A DNA stretch of 64,000 nt, taken from Ancylobacter novellus. Its GTDB lineage: Bacteria; Pseudomonadota; Alphaproteobacteria; Rhizobiales; Xanthobacteraceae. The translations under genes and the position numbers were made by a program. Below the pieces are notes generated by a model. The model worked only from the letters and a program-made list of their open reading frames with translations. It did not search any database and was not told where the DNA came from. The DNA lies in assembly GCA_003241485.1 (NCBI GenBank), contig QFQD01000002.1, forward strand, positions 62,001-126,000. The letters run 5' to 3'. Shown here piece by piece: positions 61,736-64,000 of this stretch; position 1 is the stretch's first letter, and each line of letters begins with the position of its first letter.

Positions 61736-61762
61736 TTTCCTATACGAACATTTTATTCGTAT
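61736..61762. promoter_or_regulatory. Candidate XRE-cupin operator at the ABC operon
   Basis: ATACGAA-N7-TTCGTAT (61742-61762), a perfect inverted repeat. On the minus strand it reads GAATAAAATGTTC then, two bases on, ATAGGAAA. The same GAA-N7-TTC core and ATAGGAAA tail recur upstream of the regulator gene. Confidence 0.6.
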
Positions 61763-61772
61763 CGCGAAACTG

Positions 61773-62387
61773 TCAAGGAGATTCCGGGACCTCCTCGAAA
61801 CTGAGGCCGGGATCGGCGACACAGACCCAGAAAATCTCCGCCTCCTCCGCCCCGGCGCTCAGCAGCGCATGGCCCATCGTGCTGTCGAAATAGACGCTGT
61901 CGCCCTCCTCCAGCGTCACCGGCGCGTAGAACTCGGTGAGCAGCGTCACCCGGCCTTTCAGCACCAGCACGACCTCCTCCCCGGCATGGGCGACAAGGGT
62001 GCCGAAGTCGCGCGCCTCATGCGCCCGCAGCCGCGCCTTCATGGGCTGCATGCGCTTGGCGGTGAGGTCCGAACACAGCATTTCAAACGAGTAGGTGCGG
62101 GTGCGGATATGGTCGCCCTGCCCCGCGCGGGTGAGCGAGCGGCGGCCATGCGGCGCCTGCTTGCCGGCCGTGGAGAACAGTTCGGAAATATCGACGCCAA
62201 GGCCCTGGGCCAGGCGGATGATGTTGTCATAGGTCGGGGACAGCAGGTTGTTCTCGATCTTCGAGATCGCCGAGGGCGAAATGCCCGACCGGTCCGCCAC
62301 CTGCTTGATGGTGAGCCCCGCGCGGCTGCGCAGCCCCTTCACCCGGGCGCCGAGTTCGATCCCGTCGCTTCCGGTCTTCATGTCCAT
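61773..62387 (-). CDS. XRE-family regulator with cupin sensor domain
   Basis: A 204-aa regulator. The N-terminal helix-turn-helix (about 12-66) reads LGARVKGLRSRAGLTIKQVA then SGISPSAISKIENN; the C-terminal cupin (about 125-195) reads GEEVVLVLKGRVTLLTEF and EEGDSVYFDSTMGHALLS. Such regulators often control uptake and breakdown of amines or amino acids (PuuR-like). It lies just upstream of the ABC operon on the same strand, and similar palindromes stand before both, so it probably controls itself and the operon. Confidence 0.93.
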   Translation of the reverse strand: MDMKTGSDGIELGARVKGLRSRAGLTIKQVADRSGISPSAISKIENNLLSPTYDNIIRLAQGLGVDISELFSTAGKQAPHGRRSLTRAGQGDHIRTRTYSFEMLCSDLTAKRMQPMKARLRAHEARDFGTLVAHAGEEVVLVLKGRVTLLTEFYAPVTLEEGDSVYFDSTMGHALLSAGAEEAEIFWVCVADPGLSFEEVPESP

Positions 62388-62440
62388 CGCGGCGTCTCCG
62401 GCTGAGGTGAGGACGCAATGAAAGCACCATCGCAGGAAGC

Positions 62441-62463
62441 GAACAATATATTCCGATAGGAAA
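62441..62463. promoter_or_regulatory. Candidate XRE-cupin operator at its own gene
   Basis: GAACAATATATTC, two bases, then ATAGGAAA. It matches the site at the ABC operon in about 18 of 23 positions and lies 54 bases upstream of the regulator ATG. The remaining gap to the PPK2 gene shows no other clear signal. Confidence 0.55.
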
Positions 62464-62616
62464 ACTCATCTGCGGCCGCGGCGCCCCGCCGCCCCCCGTG
62501 AACGTACCGGGGAAATCCGCCCGGATTTTCCTTCTGCGACAGCCGCCTTCTTGCCCGGCGGATATACTGCGCCCCTGCAACGGCGCCTTCAGCCGGCCGC
62601 ACGGGGAGACACGTCC

Positions 62617-63462
62617 ATGGACCTGCGCAAGAAACTCATTGTCGAGCCCGGCTCACGGGTGAAGCTGAAGGATATCGATGCGGGCTTCCACGGTGATTTC
62701 GCCTCGGAACAGGAGGCCAGGGACGCGCTCGCCAGGAACGTCGCCCGCCTCACCGAGCTGCAGCAGAAGCTCTATGGCGAGAAGAAGCATGCGCTTCTGG
62801 TGGTGCTGCAGGGCATCGACGCCGCGGGCAAGGATGGCACGTGCTGGCACGTGATGACCGCGATGAACCCGCAGGGCGCCCATGTGAAGAGCTTCAAGCA
62901 GCCCACGGAGGAAGAACGCCTGCATGATTTTCTCTGGCGCGTGCACCCCTATGCGCCGGGGCTCGGCCAGGTGGCGGTGTTCAACCGCTCGCATTACGAG
63001 GACGTGCTGGTGGTGCGGGTGCACGAACTCGTGCCGAAGGAGGTGTGGTCGAAGCGCTATGACCGCATCAACGAGTTCGAGAAGCTGCTCACCGATGCGG
63101 GCGTGACCATTCTCAAATTCTTCCTCTACATCACGCCGGAGGAACAGCTGGCGCGCTTCCGCCAGCGGCTCGACGACCCCGCGCGGCAGTGGAAGATCAG
63201 CGATTCCGACTACAAGGAGCGCGCCTTCTGGGACGCGTACATTGCCGCCTATGAGGACATGCTGGAGAAGTGCTCGACCAAGCACGCGCCGTGGTATGTC
63301 GTGCCCTCGAACCACAAATGGTTCCGCAACCTCGCCGTGGCGCGGATCATCGAGGACGCTCTCGACGACATGAAGCTGAAGCTGCCGGAGCCGACGGTGG
63401 ACCTCGCCAAGATCCGCAAGGAATATCACGAGGCAGCGAAGGCGGCGGGCCTCAAGACCTGA
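62617..63462 (+). CDS. Polyphosphate kinase 2 family protein
   Basis: A 281-aa one-domain PPK2 that moves phosphate between polyphosphate and nucleotides. The P-loop is VLQGIDAAGKDGT, and the lid/arginine region includes NRSHYEDVLVVRVH; the C-terminal DYKERAFWDAYIAAYEDML and YVVPSNHKWFRNLAVARII are family blocks. Single-domain forms of this length often phosphorylate AMP or ADP, but class cannot be fixed by eye. The ATG at 62617 has GGGGAGA upstream. The permease gene follows after 42 bases. Confidence 0.93.
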   Translation: MDLRKKLIVEPGSRVKLKDIDAGFHGDFASEQEARDALARNVARLTELQQKLYGEKKHALLVVLQGIDAAGKDGTCWHVMTAMNPQGAHVKSFKQPTEEERLHDFLWRVHPYAPGLGQVAVFNRSHYEDVLVVRVHELVPKEVWSKRYDRINEFEKLLTDAGVTILKFFLYITPEEQLARFRQRLDDPARQWKISDSDYKERAFWDAYIAAYEDMLEKCSTKHAPWYVVPSNHKWFRNLAVARIIEDALDDMKLKLPEPTVDLAKIRKEYHEAAKAAGLKT

Positions 63463-63504
63463 CCCGCCCACGCCTCAAACCGCTGTTGAAAAGACCGTCC
63501 GCGC

Positions 63505-64000
63505 ATGGGCCTGACACTCGCCATCTTCCTCCTCGTCTACATCGCCATGGGCTTCGGCAAGCTGCCGGGCTTCAAGGTGGACCGCACCGGGGCCGCCGTC
63601 GTCGGCGCGCTGGCCATGATGGTGGCGGGCAGTATCGGGCCCAAGGCCGCGTGGGACGCGATCGACTACACCAGCGTCGGCATGCTGTTCGGGCTGATGG
63701 TGGTGTCCGCCGCCTTCGTGGTCTCGGGCTTCTATGCCTGGACCGCCGAGCGCGTGGCGCTGCTGCCGGTCTCCCCGCCCATGCTGCTGGCCGTGCTGGT
63801 CGCGGTGGGGGGCGGGCTCTCCGCCCTGCTCACCAATGATGTGGTGGTGGTGGCGATGACGCCGCTGCTGGTCTCGCTCACCCTGGCGCGCGGGCTCAAT
63901 CCGGTGCCGTTCCTGCTGGCCTTCTGCTTCGCCGCCAATACCGGCTCGGCCGGCACGCTGATCGGCAGCCCGCAGAACATGATCGCCGCCCAGCAGCTGG
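63505..64000 (+). CDS. SLC13/ArsB-like permease, cut by window end
   Basis: An open frame from the ATG at 63505 to the window edge, 165 codons without a stop. It codes a very hydrophobic protein starting MGLTLAIFLLVYIAMGFGK, with helices near 30-50, 60-80, 93-125 and 138-155. LSALLTNDVVVVAMTPLLVS and ANTGSAGTLIGSPQNMIAA are the two conserved blocks of the SLC13/ArsB/CitMHS superfamily of anion transporters. The substrate cannot be told from this half. Confidence 0.88.
   Translation, partial: MGLTLAIFLLVYIAMGFGKLPGFKVDRTGAAVVGALAMMVAGSIGPKAAWDAIDYTSVGMLFGLMVVSAAFVVSGFYAWTAERVALLPVSPPMLLAVLVAVGGGLSALLTNDVVVVAMTPLLVSLTLARGLNPVPFLLAFCFAANTGSAGTLIGSPQNMIAAQQL

Overview
The window is about 64 kb of GC-rich chromosomal DNA from an alphaproteobacterium, most likely a member of the Hyphomicrobiales (Rhizobiales). 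The pointers are hemC-hemD-mic60(COG4223)-hemY, separate cobS and cobT cobaltochelatase genes, a giant (about 1,620 aa) NAD-glutamate dehydrogenase, a PHB/ketone-body gene set and the aroK-aroB order. The family cannot be fixed from this sequence; Xanthobacteraceae-like (Ancylobacter/Starkeya type) is a guess. I see no rRNA, tRNA, CRISPR array, prophage or transposase.

Layout. 0-7.4 kb: aroK (cut by the window edge), aroB, a CNNM/CorC protein, bolA, a DnaJ-domain protein, cobS and cobT. 7.4-7.7 kb: an orphan transcription unit with a heat-shock-like promoter, hairpins and a strong terminator, which I read as a small RNA. 7.7-17.6 kb: a sugar-catabolic locus. A LacI regulator, an Asp/Glu-racemase-like protein and an aldo/keto reductase run one way; permease, binding protein, ATPase, second permease, dhaK-like and dhaL-like genes run the other way. 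Three copies of a TTTAGTAAA-type operator lie between the two arms. 17.6-22.4 kb: hemY, mic60, hemD, hemC. 22.4-27.7 kb: tsaD, gpsA, an EVE protein, a probable protein-lysine methyltransferase and acs. 27.7-35.2 kb: NAD-glutamate dehydrogenase, an OmpW-type porin behind an FNR/FixK box, and purH. 35.3-41 kb: heparinase-like protein, rsmB, glk, an RluA-type pseudouridine synthase and a P-loop NTPase.

41-49 kb holds a patatin-like hydrolase with a Lys/Ala/Pro tail, 3-hydroxybutyrate dehydrogenase, a Zur-type regulator, ispG, asd, a DUF1007/NicO metal-transport pair and acetoacetate decarboxylase. 49.3-54.6 kb is a zinc-acquisition cluster: a histidine-rich small membrane protein, znuC, znuB, znuA, a COG0523 GTPase and a WD40 protein, with two palindromic candidate Zur boxes at its head. 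54.8-56.2 kb: ppa, with a triplicated terminator hairpin, and a phosphoribosyltransferase. 56.2-62.4 kb: an XRE-cupin regulator and a polar amino-acid ABC operon that ends in a class IV aminotransferase homologue lacking the catalytic lysine and an MmgE/PrpD protein. The window closes with a PPK2 kinase and the start of an SLC13/ArsB-like permease.

Most promising for novelty: the operon at 56.2-62.4 kb, the histidine-rich protein heading the znu operon, the structured RNA at 7.47-7.69 kb, and the DhaKL-like sugar kinase locus with altered active-site motifs.
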